Below, piece by piece: positions 35,012 through 43,507 of a stretch of DNA of 64,000 nt (its first letter is position 1; every line of letters starts with the position of its first letter). A program made the translations under genes and the position numbers. The stretch is from assembly GCF_001877785.1 (NCBI RefSeq), contig NZ_MINN01000085.1, positions 310,001 through 374,000 of the forward strand, written 5' to 3'. Origin of the DNA: Rossellomorea aquimaris. Its GTDB lineage: Bacteria; Bacillota; Bacilli; Bacillales; Bacillaceae_B. Below the pieces are notes generated by a model. The model did no database searches. It was not told the DNA's origin and saw only the letters and a program-made list of their open reading frames with translations.

Positions 35012-35833
35012 ATGAACAAGAAAAAAATGTTATCAGCAGCAACAGCATTAACATTATTAGCATCACCGCTCGCAGCAGGAAGTGCAGATGCTGCAAGTCC
35101 GGAGCAAGTAAAAACGAAGGTACAGACTCTTCAATTAAACGGTAATCAAGAAGATTTAAATAAATATATCCAAGACATCCTATCAAAATATGGAGTCGAT
35201 GGTCAGAATATCAATCTACAAGGCCAAAATATCAATCTGCAAGATTGTGTGAATGGCCAGGTTCCACAACAACAGGGTCAAAAAGCTGAAGCCCCTGCCC
35301 CGCAAGAGGCACCAAAAGCTGAAGCTCCTGCACCAGAGCAGCAAGCACCTAAAGCTGAAGCACCAGAAGCAGCTGCCCCTGCGCCTCAAGAACAACAGGC
35401 ACAGCCGCAAGCTGAGCAAAAGCAGCAAGCTGAACCAACGGCAGAAACTGGCCAGTTGAGTGAGTATGAACAAAAAGTGGTTGAATTGACTAACCAGGAA
35501 CGTGCAAAACAAGGTCTTCCTGCCCTTGAAGTGGATGCTGAACTAAGTAAAGTAGCAAAAGAAAAATCCCGCGATATGCAGGCAAACAACTACTTTTCTC
35601 ATGACAGCCCGACTTATGGTTCTCCATTTGATATGATGAAGCAATTCGGTATCGAATATTCATCTGCAGGAGAGAACATTGCAATGGGTCAGCCTACTCC
35701 AGAAGAAGTAGTACAAGCTTGGATGAACAGTGAAGGCCACCGTAAAAACATCATGAATTCAAACTACACTCACATTGGTGTGGGGTACGTTGAAGACGGT
35801 CATTACTGGACACAGCAATTCATTTCTAAATAA
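35012..35833 (+). CDS. Secreted CAP-domain (YkwD-like) protein
   Basis: 273 residues. Signal peptide (MNKKKMLSAATALTLLASPL, cleaved after about ADA). Then a short NINLQGQ repeat, a long Ala/Pro/Glu/Gln linker built on KAEAPAP-type repeats (about 90-145), and a C-terminal CAP/SCP domain: LTNQERAKQGLPALEVD, NNYFSHDSPTYGSPFDMM, AGENIAMG, WMNSEGHRKNIMN, YTHIGVGYV. Similar to B. subtilis YkwD. AAGGAGG lies 11 nt before ATG 35012. Confidence 0.93.
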   Translation: MNKKKMLSAATALTLLASPLAAGSADAASPEQVKTKVQTLQLNGNQEDLNKYIQDILSKYGVDGQNINLQGQNINLQDCVNGQVPQQQGQKAEAPAPQEAPKAEAPAPEQQAPKAEAPEAAAPAPQEQQAQPQAEQKQQAEPTAETGQLSEYEQKVVELTNQERAKQGLPALEVDAELSKVAKEKSRDMQANNYFSHDSPTYGSPFDMMKQFGIEYSSAGENIAMGQPTPEEVVQAWMNSEGHRKNIMNSNYTHIGVGYVEDGHYWTQQFISK

Positions 35834-35847
35834 GGATCAACAACCTG

Positions 35848-35881
35848 AGCAGCCTCTTATCAAGGGGCTGCTTTTTCTTTT
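35848..35881 (+). terminator. Terminator after CAP-domain gene
   Basis: AGCAGCCTCTT / AAGGGGCTGCT with a 3-nt loop and T-rich tail. Confidence 0.88.
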
Positions 35882-35997
35882 CGTCAAGACCGATTAAATA
35901 AATATTGATGTACGGAAAAACAGAGTCAGCTAATAGTTGCATTTCATCGCAATGATTCTTAGTATGGTAATATAAAGACTTTGTGGAGTGGATTTTG

Positions 35998-36774
35998 GTG
36001 AACAATGATAAATCAGTTCTTATAACGGGAGGCGCTAAGGGATTAGGCAGCCGGACCGCAATAGAATTTTCGAAAAACGGTTATAAAGTATTCATAAATT
36101 ATCGACAGGATGAAGTCCATGCAAATGATTTTGCAAGGCAATTAATGAACACTTACGGGAATGAAGTTTTTTCCGTCAAGGGTGACGTCTCAGATCCTGA
36201 AGAGTGCAGGAACATGACGGAGCTTATCAATCAGGAATCAGGCGGTATAGATGTCTTGATCCACAATGCCGGCCCCTATGTAAAGGAGCGAAAAACATTT
36301 GATGAGTATTCGCCTGATGAATGGAATTACATAGTTAATGGGAATTTGAACAGCGTATTTTACCTGACCCGGTTGTTGATACCTCAAATGAGGGAAAATA
36401 AGTGGGGCAGGATCATTACATTTGGTTACGACCGTGTGGAAACTTCCCCGGGCTGGATATACAGATCTGCTTTTGCGGCAGCCAAGGCAGGACTGGCTTC
36501 TTTCACAAAAACAATTTCAATCGAGGAAGCTCATAATGGGATCACGGCCAATATGGTCTGTCCCGGCGATATTGTCGGTGATTGGAAAGAGGATGAAATC
36601 GAACATGCCCAGAGAGAAAAAGATGCTTCCACTCCCGTCGGCCGTCCAGGTACTGGTGAAGACCTGGCAAGGGTCGTTGAATTCCTTTGCCGGGAAGAAT
36701 CTGATTTCATTACAGGTGCGATCATCCCGGTAACCGGGGGAAAAGACGTTCTCGGGAAAATATTCCATAAATAA
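35998..36774 (+). CDS. Degenerate short-chain dehydrogenase/reductase
   Basis: 258 residues, classical SDR size. The NAD(P)-binding TGGAKGLG (10-17), HNAG (89-92) and C-terminal VTGG are kept. The catalytic YxxxK is altered: residues 159-163 read FAAAK, so Tyr is Phe, and the upstream Ser position reads TFGYDR. Cofactor binding should survive but ordinary carbonyl reduction should not. GTG 35998 with GGAGTGG upstream is the likely start. A divergent, possibly non-enzymatic SDR. Confidence 0.85.
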   Translation: MNNDKSVLITGGAKGLGSRTAIEFSKNGYKVFINYRQDEVHANDFARQLMNTYGNEVFSVKGDVSDPEECRNMTELINQESGGIDVLIHNAGPYVKERKTFDEYSPDEWNYIVNGNLNSVFYLTRLLIPQMRENKWGRIITFGYDRVETSPGWIYRSAFAAAKAGLASFTKTISIEEAHNGITANMVCPGDIVGDWKEDEIEHAQREKDASTPVGRPGTGEDLARVVEFLCREESDFITGAIIPVTGGKDVLGKIFHK

Positions 36775-36810
36775 AAGAGATTCGCTCCATAACGGGCGAA
36801 TCTCTTTTTT
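36773..36810. terminator. Bidirectional terminator between SDR and MATE genes
   Basis: AAAAGAGATTCGC / GCGAATCTCTTTT with a 10-nt loop; A-run and T-run on both sides. Confidence 0.9.
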
Positions 36811-38176
36811 AAGCTTTTTCTTTCACATATTCCTTTTTGAATCTATTTTGAATAAGAAGCAATCTGCCTGAAAGGGTCACTGCACCTGCAGTCAAGCCCG
36901 AAGTCAGGCCAAGCCAGTATCCATAAGGACCGAAATCCGTATAATTGGCCAGCAGGTAACCGAGCGGCAATCCGATCACCCAATAAGAAACCAATGCCAT
37001 GATAAACGTGATATTTACATCCTTATATCCCCTGAGAGCACCCTGTACCGGTGCCTGAACCGCGTCGGAAAGCTGAAAGAACACAGCGTATAAAAGGAAA
37101 TGACCAATGAGTTCAAGTACATGGGAGTCATCTGTATATAGGTACGATATTTCAATACGGAAAGCATAAAGAATCAATCCGTAAATCACAGCCAGTATTA
37201 GAGCGATCAAAACGCCCATCCAGCTGTATATCTTTGCGTCTTTAAGTCTTTTGGCACCCACTTCAAAGCCCACGACAATGGTCAGGGCCATGGAGATGCT
37301 TAAAGGAATCATATAAAGGAAGGATGCAAAATTCAGCGCTGCCTGGTGAGCCGCGATGACTGCGGTTGTATATTCACTCATCAATAACGTGACAGCCGAA
37401 AAGATACTTACTTCAAAAAAGATCGACAAGCCGATCGGGACACCGATCTTGAAGATTTCTTTCCATTTTGTGAAGCTTGGTTTTTGAATCGCCCTAAAGA
37501 TGAAGAACTCCCGGAAAGGACTTTTCGTATGAATCACCCAGAATGCAACGATCGTGATGATCCAATAGGTGATGGCTGAAGCATAGCCTGCCCCGATTCC
37601 GCCATGTTCCGGGAGCCCAAGTTTCCCGAATATAAAAACATAATTCAATACAACATTTATAGGGAGTGATAATAAGGTGATGAACATCGTCACTCTTGTC
37701 AGACCGAGTGCATCGATGAAGGACCTTAAAACATTGTAGACGAATAAGGGGACCATTCCGAATGATAAAGCAATCAAATACTCTCTTGCGACCCTGTGAA
37801 CATCCTCTTCTAAATCCATGCCTGCAAGGATCGGATCCATGACGGCCGATCCGATTATGAGGACGATCAAGGACAGGAATATGGCAGCATACACACCCTG
37901 AAATACGGTGTATGGGACTTCCTTCTTCTTGCCTCCGCCGATCAGTTGGGCAACAATCGGGGTCACGGCCAGGAGAATCCCGCTCAGACCGGTGAATACC
38001 GGTACCCAGAGGGATGAACCGATGGCAACCCCGGCGAGATCCGTCGGAGAATATTGTCCGGACATGATCGTATCAAAAAAATTCATCGCAAACATGCCGA
38101 GTTGGGTGACAAGGATAGGGACAAGGATGATGGATAGCTGTCCCAGTTTTCCTTTTATATTGTATGTCTGTTTCAT
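36809..38176 (-). CDS. MATE family multidrug exporter (NorM-type)
   Basis: 455 residues with twelve predicted membrane segments in two halves. The NorM-type start (ILVPILVTQLGMFAMNFFDTIMSG), GSSLWVPV, TPIVAQLIGGG and the second-half GFEVGAKRL are family marks. Exports cationic drugs or metabolites using Na+ or H+. Single gene, read towards the SDR gene. Confidence 0.93.
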   Translation of the reverse strand: MKQTYNIKGKLGQLSIILVPILVTQLGMFAMNFFDTIMSGQYSPTDLAGVAIGSSLWVPVFTGLSGILLAVTPIVAQLIGGGKKKEVPYTVFQGVYAAIFLSLIVLIIGSAVMDPILAGMDLEEDVHRVAREYLIALSFGMVPLFVYNVLRSFIDALGLTRVTMFITLLSLPINVVLNYVFIFGKLGLPEHGGIGAGYASAITYWIITIVAFWVIHTKSPFREFFIFRAIQKPSFTKWKEIFKIGVPIGLSIFFEVSIFSAVTLLMSEYTTAVIAAHQAALNFASFLYMIPLSISMALTIVVGFEVGAKRLKDAKIYSWMGVLIALILAVIYGLILYAFRIEISYLYTDDSHVLELIGHFLLYAVFFQLSDAVQAPVQGALRGYKDVNITFIMALVSYWVIGLPLGYLLANYTDFGPYGYWLGLTSGLTAGAVTLSGRLLLIQNRFKKEYVKEKA

Positions 38177-38425
38177 TAAGTGTCTCCTTAGTCAATTTCT
38201 TTACGACAGCTGAAGTAGTATTTCTTGATAAACCTTAAATACACTATCATAATGTACCATAATTCCTGGAACACGAGTAACTCCAAATTCCCCAGTGTAT
38301 GAAACTTTATAGAGGGTATTAAAGGAAATGGATGATTCATTGTTCTATCCGCTGCGAATTTTTGATAAAGTGTATAATGATAGTTTAAAATGATACCGAT
38401 TATATTGAGATAGGAGTACATATAT

Positions 38426-39496
38426 ATGAACAAGCATATTTTATTTACGGGCGGCGGTTCTGCCGGCCACGTTACAGTGAACACAGCTTTGATTCCTCAT
38501 TTTGAAAAAGAAGGTTGGAGAATTACCTACATAGGTTCGGAAGAAGGGATCGAGAAGGAGATCATCACGGATCAGTTCCCTCACATCCCTTACAAAAGTA
38601 TATCGAGCGGTAAACTCCGCCGGTATTTCTCGTGGAAGAATTTCACCGATCCCTTCAGGGTAATGAAGGGGGTAATGGAAGCTTTGTCAGTCATCAGAAA
38701 AACAAAACCAGATATCATCTTTTCAAAAGGCGGTTTTGTTTCGGTCCCGGTGGTAATGGCCGCAAAAATGGCAAAAGTGCCGGTAGCTATCCACGAATCT
38801 GATGTCACGCCGGGTCTGGCAAATAAATTGGCCGTTCCTTTCGCTACAAAGATTTTCACCACTTTTCCTGAAACAGTGAAGACACTCCCTGCGGAAAAGT
38901 CGTTATGTGCCGGTGCCATCATTCGTGAGGAATTGTTCAAAGGTGATGCGTCGGAAGGAAAGAGACTTTCAGGATTTTATAATGATAAGCCTGTGCTGAT
39001 GATCATGGGAGGAAGTCTTGGGGCAAGAAAAATCAATGAAGCGGTAAGAGCGAATCTCGATGAACTTTCTTTAAAGTTCCAGATCATCCATATATGCGGG
39101 AAAGGGAATATCGAAGAGCAATACAAACAAAAAGGCTACAGGCAGTATGAATTCATAAAAGCAGACCTCCCGCATTATCTGGCCATGACAGACTATGTCA
39201 TTTCACGAGCCGGGTCCAACTCCATTTTTGAATTTCTGGCGTTGAAAAAACCTATGCTCCTGATCCCGCTCTCAAGGGAAGCGAGCAGGGGAGACCAAAT
39301 CCTTAATGCAAACAGCTTTGTGAAGCATGGCTATGCCCTTTCATTGGAAGAAGAAGAGTTGAACGAAGAAAGCTTCTTATCCAAAGTCAAGGAATTGGAA
39401 ACAAACAGTGATACAATGATCAGTAATATGGAAAGAGGAGAAAAAGCATATACCATTCAAGACATGTATGAGGAACTTTCATCAATGGCGCGTTAG
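38426..39496 (+). CDS. murG: MurG-like UDP-GlcNAc:lipid I glycosyltransferase
   Basis: 356 residues. GT28 fold: TGGGSAGHVTVN (G-loop, acceptor side), FSKGGFVSVPVVMAA, IHESDVTPGLANK, and the donor-binding MGGSLGARKIN and SRAGSNSIFEF. MurG adds GlcNAc to lipid I on the inner membrane face to make lipid II. Here it is outside any division/cell-wall cluster, so it may be a second copy as found in other bacilli rather than the dcw-cluster enzyme. Confidence 0.91.
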   Translation: MNKHILFTGGGSAGHVTVNTALIPHFEKEGWRITYIGSEEGIEKEIITDQFPHIPYKSISSGKLRRYFSWKNFTDPFRVMKGVMEALSVIRKTKPDIIFSKGGFVSVPVVMAAKMAKVPVAIHESDVTPGLANKLAVPFATKIFTTFPETVKTLPAEKSLCAGAIIREELFKGDASEGKRLSGFYNDKPVLMIMGGSLGARKINEAVRANLDELSLKFQIIHICGKGNIEEQYKQKGYRQYEFIKADLPHYLAMTDYVISRAGSNSIFEFLALKKPMLLIPLSREASRGDQILNANSFVKHGYALSLEEEELNEESFLSKVKELETNSDTMISNMERGEKAYTIQDMYEELSSMAR

Positions 39497-39556
39497 AAAG
39501 TCATTTGCCTGCCCTTCAAGCATATAGTATACAAATGGTTGAAGGGGAGAAGTGAG

Positions 39557-39706
39557 ATGGCATATCAGTTTTCAAAAGGATGGTACCTGCAAGAGCTTAA
39601 AAAAATGGGAATCAATCATCATCCAATCGAAAAGAGAAAATTGGAAAACTATAAAACGTTTGTTGTCCGGAATTTGTATTTTGAGAAAATCGCCAAAAAG
39701 AAGTAA
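39557..39706 (+). CDS. DUF2639 small protein (YflJ-like)
   Basis: 49 residues: MAYQFSKGWYLQELKKMGIN, then HHPIEKRKLENYKTFVVRNL, ending YFEKIAKKK. SKGWY.QELKK.GI..HPIEKRKLE.YK is the DUF2639 signature. Preceded by AAGGGGAGAAGTGAG; followed by a terminator. Function unknown. Confidence 0.85.
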   Translation: MAYQFSKGWYLQELKKMGINHHPIEKRKLENYKTFVVRNLYFEKIAKKK

Positions 39707-39718
39707 TGAAAATAAATA

Positions 39719-39785
39719 TAAGAACTGAACGCAGGGGTGCTTGTCTGGAATTTTCAGATAGGCCGTGTGTTCAGTTCTTTTTTTA
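39719..39785 (+). terminator. Terminator after DUF2639 gene
   Basis: AAGAACTGAAC / GTTCAGTTCTT with an inner TCTG/CAGA hairpin and a seven-T tail. Confidence 0.88.
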
Positions 39786-39940
39786 TGAACAACCCACATC
39801 TCGGAACGTATAGAACTTTTTCAGTTGGTTATCATAATGTTTCCTGTTTTGATTAGGAAAAACTTTTTTCACCTTCTTTCATTTAATTTTCATGTTAACG
39901 GATTATATTAACTGTATTAACGAATCCAGAGGTAAGCATA

Positions 39941-40522
39941 TGACAACAAAATCCAGACAAATCACCCGCTCTTCTTTTTTTAGCCAATACGATTCCAAAC
40001 CCAAGGGAACGAAAGTCGATACTCCTTTATCTGGCCGGCAGCATTATTTTGGCGGGTGCAGGTATCCTCCTCATTTCATTTTATAGGGATGTCCTTATGG
40101 GGATGGATGAAGAATCCTACGAAGAATTCCTCGAACAATTCGGGTCCGCTGCAAGAATTGTATATTTTGCCGTCCTCAGCATCTTTCCTGTTTTCTTATT
40201 GCTGAAGTGGAAGGGCTTGAAGAGGATGAAAAGGGGAAGTATTAAATTTAAGTGCATCATCCAATATACATGGAAGCTGTTGAGGAAATGGCATGTCCCG
40301 CTTGCACTGCTCGCTTCTGCAGGTGTTGTGCTGCACGGGTGTTTGGCATTAACCAGAGATTTTCAATGGTATTTCACGAACACGACAGGAACCCTCTCGA
40401 GTATCATTCTCTTCTTCCTTATGATAATGGGCTTTAAGCGCTTTAAAAGGAAGGATAAAAGCTGGCATCTTAAACTTGCCATAACGTTTACAGTACTGTT
40501 TATGATCCATGCTTCATTTTGA
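39941..40522 (+). pseudogene. Frameshifted multi-span membrane protein
   Basis: The start at 39941 (AGAGGTAAGC upstream) reads MTTKSRQITRSSF up to a run of seven T (39975-39981), after which that frame stops at 40086. The +1 frame from the same T run continues LANTIPNPRERKS, a first membrane span (ILLYLAGSIILAGAGILLIS) and about 140 more residues with three further spans, ending MIHASF at 40522. Removing one T restores a single protein of about 193 residues. The longer frame has no good start of its own. Histidines in two spans (KWHVPLALL, VVLHG, WHLKLAI, MIHASF) recall heme-b membrane proteins, unproven. Confidence 0.7.
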
Positions 40523-40569
40523 CAACCATATAATAAAAGCGGGTGGGACAAGAGTATTGTAAAGTAAGT

Positions 40570-40619
40570 AAAACCCGAACCAATTTGCCTTAAAATTGGC
40601 AAATTGGTTCGGGTTTTTT
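40570..40619 (+). terminator. Strong terminator
   Basis: AAAACCCGAACCAATTTGCC pairs perfectly with GGCAAATTGGTTCGGGTTTT (20 bp) and is followed by T. A modular repeat begins 28 nt later. Confidence 0.93.
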
Positions 40620-40646
40620 AGTCTTATATTTAGTATTGAATCTATC

Positions 40647-40783
40647 CAGCGGTTGATTGGAGTGCAAGACGAAGACTCCTGCGGGAAAAGTAGCTTATGT
40701 GAGACCCCGCAGGAGCGCAAGCGACGAGGAGGCTCACGGGCTACCCGCGGAAAGCGAAGTCTTGCATGGAAATCAATAGCGGT
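40647..40783. repeat. Modular palindromic repeat, copy 5 (basic form)
   Basis: The best-preserved basic copy (137 bp). Terminal TTGATT/AATCAA and GTGCAAGAC/GTCTTGCAT, internal GACTCCTGCGGG/CCCGCAGGAG (10 bp), GTGAG/CTCAC and GTAGC/GCTAC. The internal stems overlap, so the RNA or single strand can take alternative folds. Confidence 0.88.
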
Positions 40784-40858
40784 GTTTAGAGCATATAACT
40801 ATAATATTCGTCTTAAGACAGTGTAAGTAGCGTTTTGTTCAGCTGCTTTTTCTTCTTC

Positions 40859-41416
40859 TTACGCCTCAAGCGCCTGCTCTTCCTCGGCAGATTGCTGAAG
40901 CTGATATAAATAAAGTGTGTAAAGATCTTTAGGGATTTCATATAAATCATAAACCTCTTCCTGAGCATTTAATTGATCATAAAGAGATTTCCTCGATTCA
41001 TTCGCTTTGACGACATAAGGGAGTTTTTCCGCAGCCTTTTGGGAGCGGGTATTCACCTTTCGGATCCTCATGAAAATGGTTTCCATGCCCAGTTCAAAGA
41101 AAAGCTCGGAAAAGAATGCATCCTTTGCAGGCTGATTATACCCCTTGCCGTGATACGGCTTGCCAATCCATGTTCCAAGGAAGCCTGCGTTTTCCTGGAT
41201 ATCGAATAAATTAATCGTGCCGATGGCATTGCCCCATTCATCCAAAATGGTCCTGGAAATCAATTCGCCGCGTTCTTCAGCTTCTATCGTTTGTTTTGAC
41301 AAGAATAGAAATTCTTCATAGGAATACGCTTTTTGACGCACAAAAGGGAAGACATCCGGGTGCACCATCAGGTCATAAAGAGTATGACACTCATGTAATT
41401 CACGTTTCTTGATCAT
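40859..41416 (-). CDS. GNAT acetyltransferase with structured 5' leader
   Basis: 185 residues. RimJ/RimL-type acetyltransferase (IGTINLFDIQENAGFLGTWIG, KPYHGKGYNQPAKDAFF, MRIRKVNTRSQKAAEKL). The C-terminal tail is Glu/Gln-rich. Acceptor unknown. AAGGAGG is 7 nt before the ATG but lies inside a 5-bp hairpin (41423-41435), so the RBS may be masked. The 150-nt leader holds a tRNA-like fold (see separate entries). Confidence 0.86.
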   Translation of the reverse strand: MIKKRELHECHTLYDLMVHPDVFPFVRQKAYSYEEFLFLSKQTIEAEERGELISRTILDEWGNAIGTINLFDIQENAGFLGTWIGKPYHGKGYNQPAKDAFFSELFFELGMETIFMRIRKVNTRSQKAAEKLPYVVKANESRKSLYDQLNAQEEVYDLYEIPKDLYTLYLYQLQQSAEEEQALEA

Positions 41417-41455
41417 AGTAGACCCTCCTTGAGGGCAGTCTTCATGCGTACGAAT

Positions 41456-41500
41456 CCACCCTCGAAATTTTTAAAAGTTAACTAAAAAATTTCGGGGTGG
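41456..41500 (-). promoter_or_regulatory. Leader hairpin competing with the tRNA-like T-arm
   Basis: On the minus strand CCACCCCGAAATTTTT (41500-41485) pairs with AAAAATTTCGAGGGTGG (41472-41456): 16 bp with one bulged base and a 12-nt loop. Its 5' arm uses four of the five bases of the T-stem 3' strand, so the two folds exclude each other. No T-run follows, so it is not a simple terminator. Confidence 0.6.
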
Positions 41501-41557
41501 GAATCGAACCCACTAAGACCAGTCAAGAAACTGGTGGCGCACCTTTTGCCTTCCCTC
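41497..41557 (-). ncRNA. tRNA-like structure in the GNAT leader
   Basis: Read on the minus strand: a D-like arm GGC-9 nt-GCC (41550-41536), an anticodon-like hairpin ACCAGTTTCTTGACTGGT (41535-41518), a 4-nt variable loop, and a perfect T-arm GTGGG-TTCGATT-CCCAC (41513-41497). The acceptor stem is missing beyond GGG/CCC, and the anticodon loop is 6 or 8 nt, so it is not a functional standard tRNA. It may be a tRNA-derived or tRNA-mimicking leader element. Confidence 0.55.
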
Positions 41558-41570
41558 CATTACAATCGCT

Positions 41571-41600
41571 CTATTATAAATAGATCGCGCTTAAGAACAA
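41571..41600 (-). promoter_or_regulatory. Promoter of the tRNA-like leader
   Basis: On the minus strand TTGTTC, 16-nt spacer, TATAAT ends near 41573, about 15 nt before the tRNA-like fold. A perfect -10 and partial -35. Confidence 0.55.
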
Positions 41601-41698
41601 TGTAATCGGAAATATATATCCTTCTGTATCATATATGAATTTTTTCAAAAAGGGAATAGGGAAAATGATGAATTTCGCTAAAAATTTTTAACAAATTT

Positions 41699-42829
41699 CT
41701 ACAAATTCTGATATGCGATTTCTCCATTCACCACGGTCATGACAGGCTTTGCCATGAAGTGGAAAGGATGGTGGCTCCAAATGACCAAATCTGCATCTTT
41801 GCCGGCCTCAAGAGAGCCGATCCTATCATCGACGCCGAGGTTTCTGGCTGGCGAAATCGTTATCCCTTCCAATGCTTTCTGCTCATCGAGACCTTCACGA
41901 ACAGCAATTGCTGCACACATATTCAGGTACTGGATAGGGGTATAAGGGTGGTCGGTGGTAATGGATACCCCCACACCGGCTCCGGTCAATTTTTGATACG
42001 TGATCCAGCTCTTGTTTTTCAATTCGACTTTAGACCGGCGGGTAAAAGTCGGCCCGACCGATACCATCAGGTTTTTCCCTTTTAATTCATCGGCGATAAG
42101 ATGCCCCTCTGTACAATGTTCGATCCGCAAGTCGAGATTGAATTCTTCCGCAAAGCGGATGGCCGACAGGATGTCGTCCGCCCGGTGGGCATGTATCCTT
42201 ACAGGAATTTCTCTTTTCAATGCGGAAACGAGGGGAGCCACTCTCAGTTCTTCTGGCTGGTCACAATATTTAGCTGAAAAGAAAGCTTCCCTCAGCATGC
42301 CCATGATACCCATCCGGGTGATCGAATCATTATTCCCGTTACTGTGTATCCGTTTCGGATTTTCCCCCAAAGCCAATTTCAATCCCGACGTTTCCTTGAT
42401 CATCATCGAACGGATGGAGGATCCGTGTGTCTTGATGACAGAGGTCGTTCCGCCGATTACATTGGCACTCCCCGGCATTACGTTCACGGCAGTGACCCCG
42501 TACTTCAGTGCATCCGTAAATCCTGGATCGAGCGGGTAGACGCCATCGAAGGCACGGATGTGGGGAGTCATGGGTTCGATTGTTTCATTCGCATCATTAC
42601 CTGCCCATCCAGTTCCTTCATCGTATAACCCAAGGTGGGTATGAGAATCGATGAACCCTGGAAATACGTATTTCCCCCGGCAGTCAATCACTTTGATATT
42701 CGGAGGCACATCGATGTTATGATTGTAGATTTGCTTGATTTTCCCATCTGAAATGTAAATGGAACCATTTGCGATCGGCTGGGAAGTGACCGGATAGATG
42801 ACGGCGTTTACTAATAGTATGGAATTCAT
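41699..42829 (-). CDS. Amidohydrolase superfamily enzyme
   Basis: 376 residues. Metal-dependent TIM-barrel hydrolase of the imidazolonepropionase/dihydroorotase-like group: FPGFIDSHTHLG (first His pair), IHAHRADD, IEHCTEGH and TTDHPYTP supply the remaining ligands, and the C-terminal GSLEAGKDADLVIW is the usual beta-domain return. Substrate not predictable. AAAGGA 6 nt upstream favours the start at 42829. Confidence 0.88.
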   Translation of the reverse strand: MNSILLVNAVIYPVTSQPIANGSIYISDGKIKQIYNHNIDVPPNIKVIDCRGKYVFPGFIDSHTHLGLYDEGTGWAGNDANETIEPMTPHIRAFDGVYPLDPGFTDALKYGVTAVNVMPGSANVIGGTTSVIKTHGSSIRSMMIKETSGLKLALGENPKRIHSNGNNDSITRMGIMGMLREAFFSAKYCDQPEELRVAPLVSALKREIPVRIHAHRADDILSAIRFAEEFNLDLRIEHCTEGHLIADELKGKNLMVSVGPTFTRRSKVELKNKSWITYQKLTGAGVGVSITTDHPYTPIQYLNMCAAIAVREGLDEQKALEGITISPARNLGVDDRIGSLEAGKDADLVIWSHHPFHFMAKPVMTVVNGEIAYQNL

Positions 42830-42897
42830 AGCTAATCCTTTCATTTTCCGAGTGGTATATTACTCCTATTTTAATCAATTTTCCCTAAAAAAAGAAG

Positions 42898-43497
42898 TCA
42901 TGCCTTCTTTTTATTTTGAATAAATGAGTAGAGCAGATACACACTTGTGGCTGCGATGGCAATGAAGCTGAGAGGCTTTATGTATCTGACCCCGATTACT
43001 TCGATATGTTCCCAGTGGGTTCCAAGTTCCATTCCAATGACCATGAATAACAGTGTCCATGGAAGCATGGCTGCAAATGTATACAGAGTGAAAGCAGGCA
43101 GGGACATACGACTTATTCCGGCCGGGATGCTGATTGCATGGCGCACTACCGGAATGAACCTCGCAGTGAAAATGACGATGGTGCCATAACGCTCGAACCA
43201 TGATTCCGCTGATTCGATATGCTTTTCAGATATAAACAAATACTTCCCGTATTTCTTGAAAAATGGCCTGCCGCCGTAATACCCAAGCCAGTAAAGAAAG
43301 AGCTGGGCAACAGTTCCGCCGATCACCCCTGCCATAAAAGCCCCTATAAAAGAGAATTTTCCCGAACTGACCATAAAGCCCGCATAACTTAAAACAAGCT
43401 CGCTTGGAATCACTTCGATCATGAGGGCAAGTGCGACTCCTATATATCCCAAATCCGTTAACATTGTCAAAATATTGGTCAACCACTCGTGATTCAT
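42898..43497 (-). CDS. DedA family membrane protein
   Basis: 199 residues with five or six hydrophobic segments. EVIPSELVLSYAGFMVSSG and the central FFKKYGKYLFISEKHIESAESWFERYG followed by FTARFIPVVRHAISIPAG form the DedA/VTT signature with its conserved Glu and Arg. DedA proteins flip undecaprenyl phosphate or other lipids; lying 10 bp after uppP in the same direction supports a lipid-carrier recycling role. GGAGGTATGGG precedes the ATG. Confidence 0.92.
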   Translation of the reverse strand: MNHEWLTNILTMLTDLGYIGVALALMIEVIPSELVLSYAGFMVSSGKFSFIGAFMAGVIGGTVAQLFLYWLGYYGGRPFFKKYGKYLFISEKHIESAESWFERYGTIVIFTARFIPVVRHAISIPAGISRMSLPAFTLYTFAAMLPWTLLFMVIGMELGTHWEHIEVIGVRYIKPLSFIAIAATSVYLLYSFIQNKKKA

Positions 43498-43507
43498 CCC
43501 ATACCTC

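Noticed and set aside
41456..41566. T-box riboswitch upstream of the GNAT gene, because AGGGTGG appears
   Set aside because: The rest of the conserved T-box sequence and a Stem I specifier loop are missing, the leader is too short, and no terminator with T-run follows; a GNAT gene is also an unlikely T-box target.
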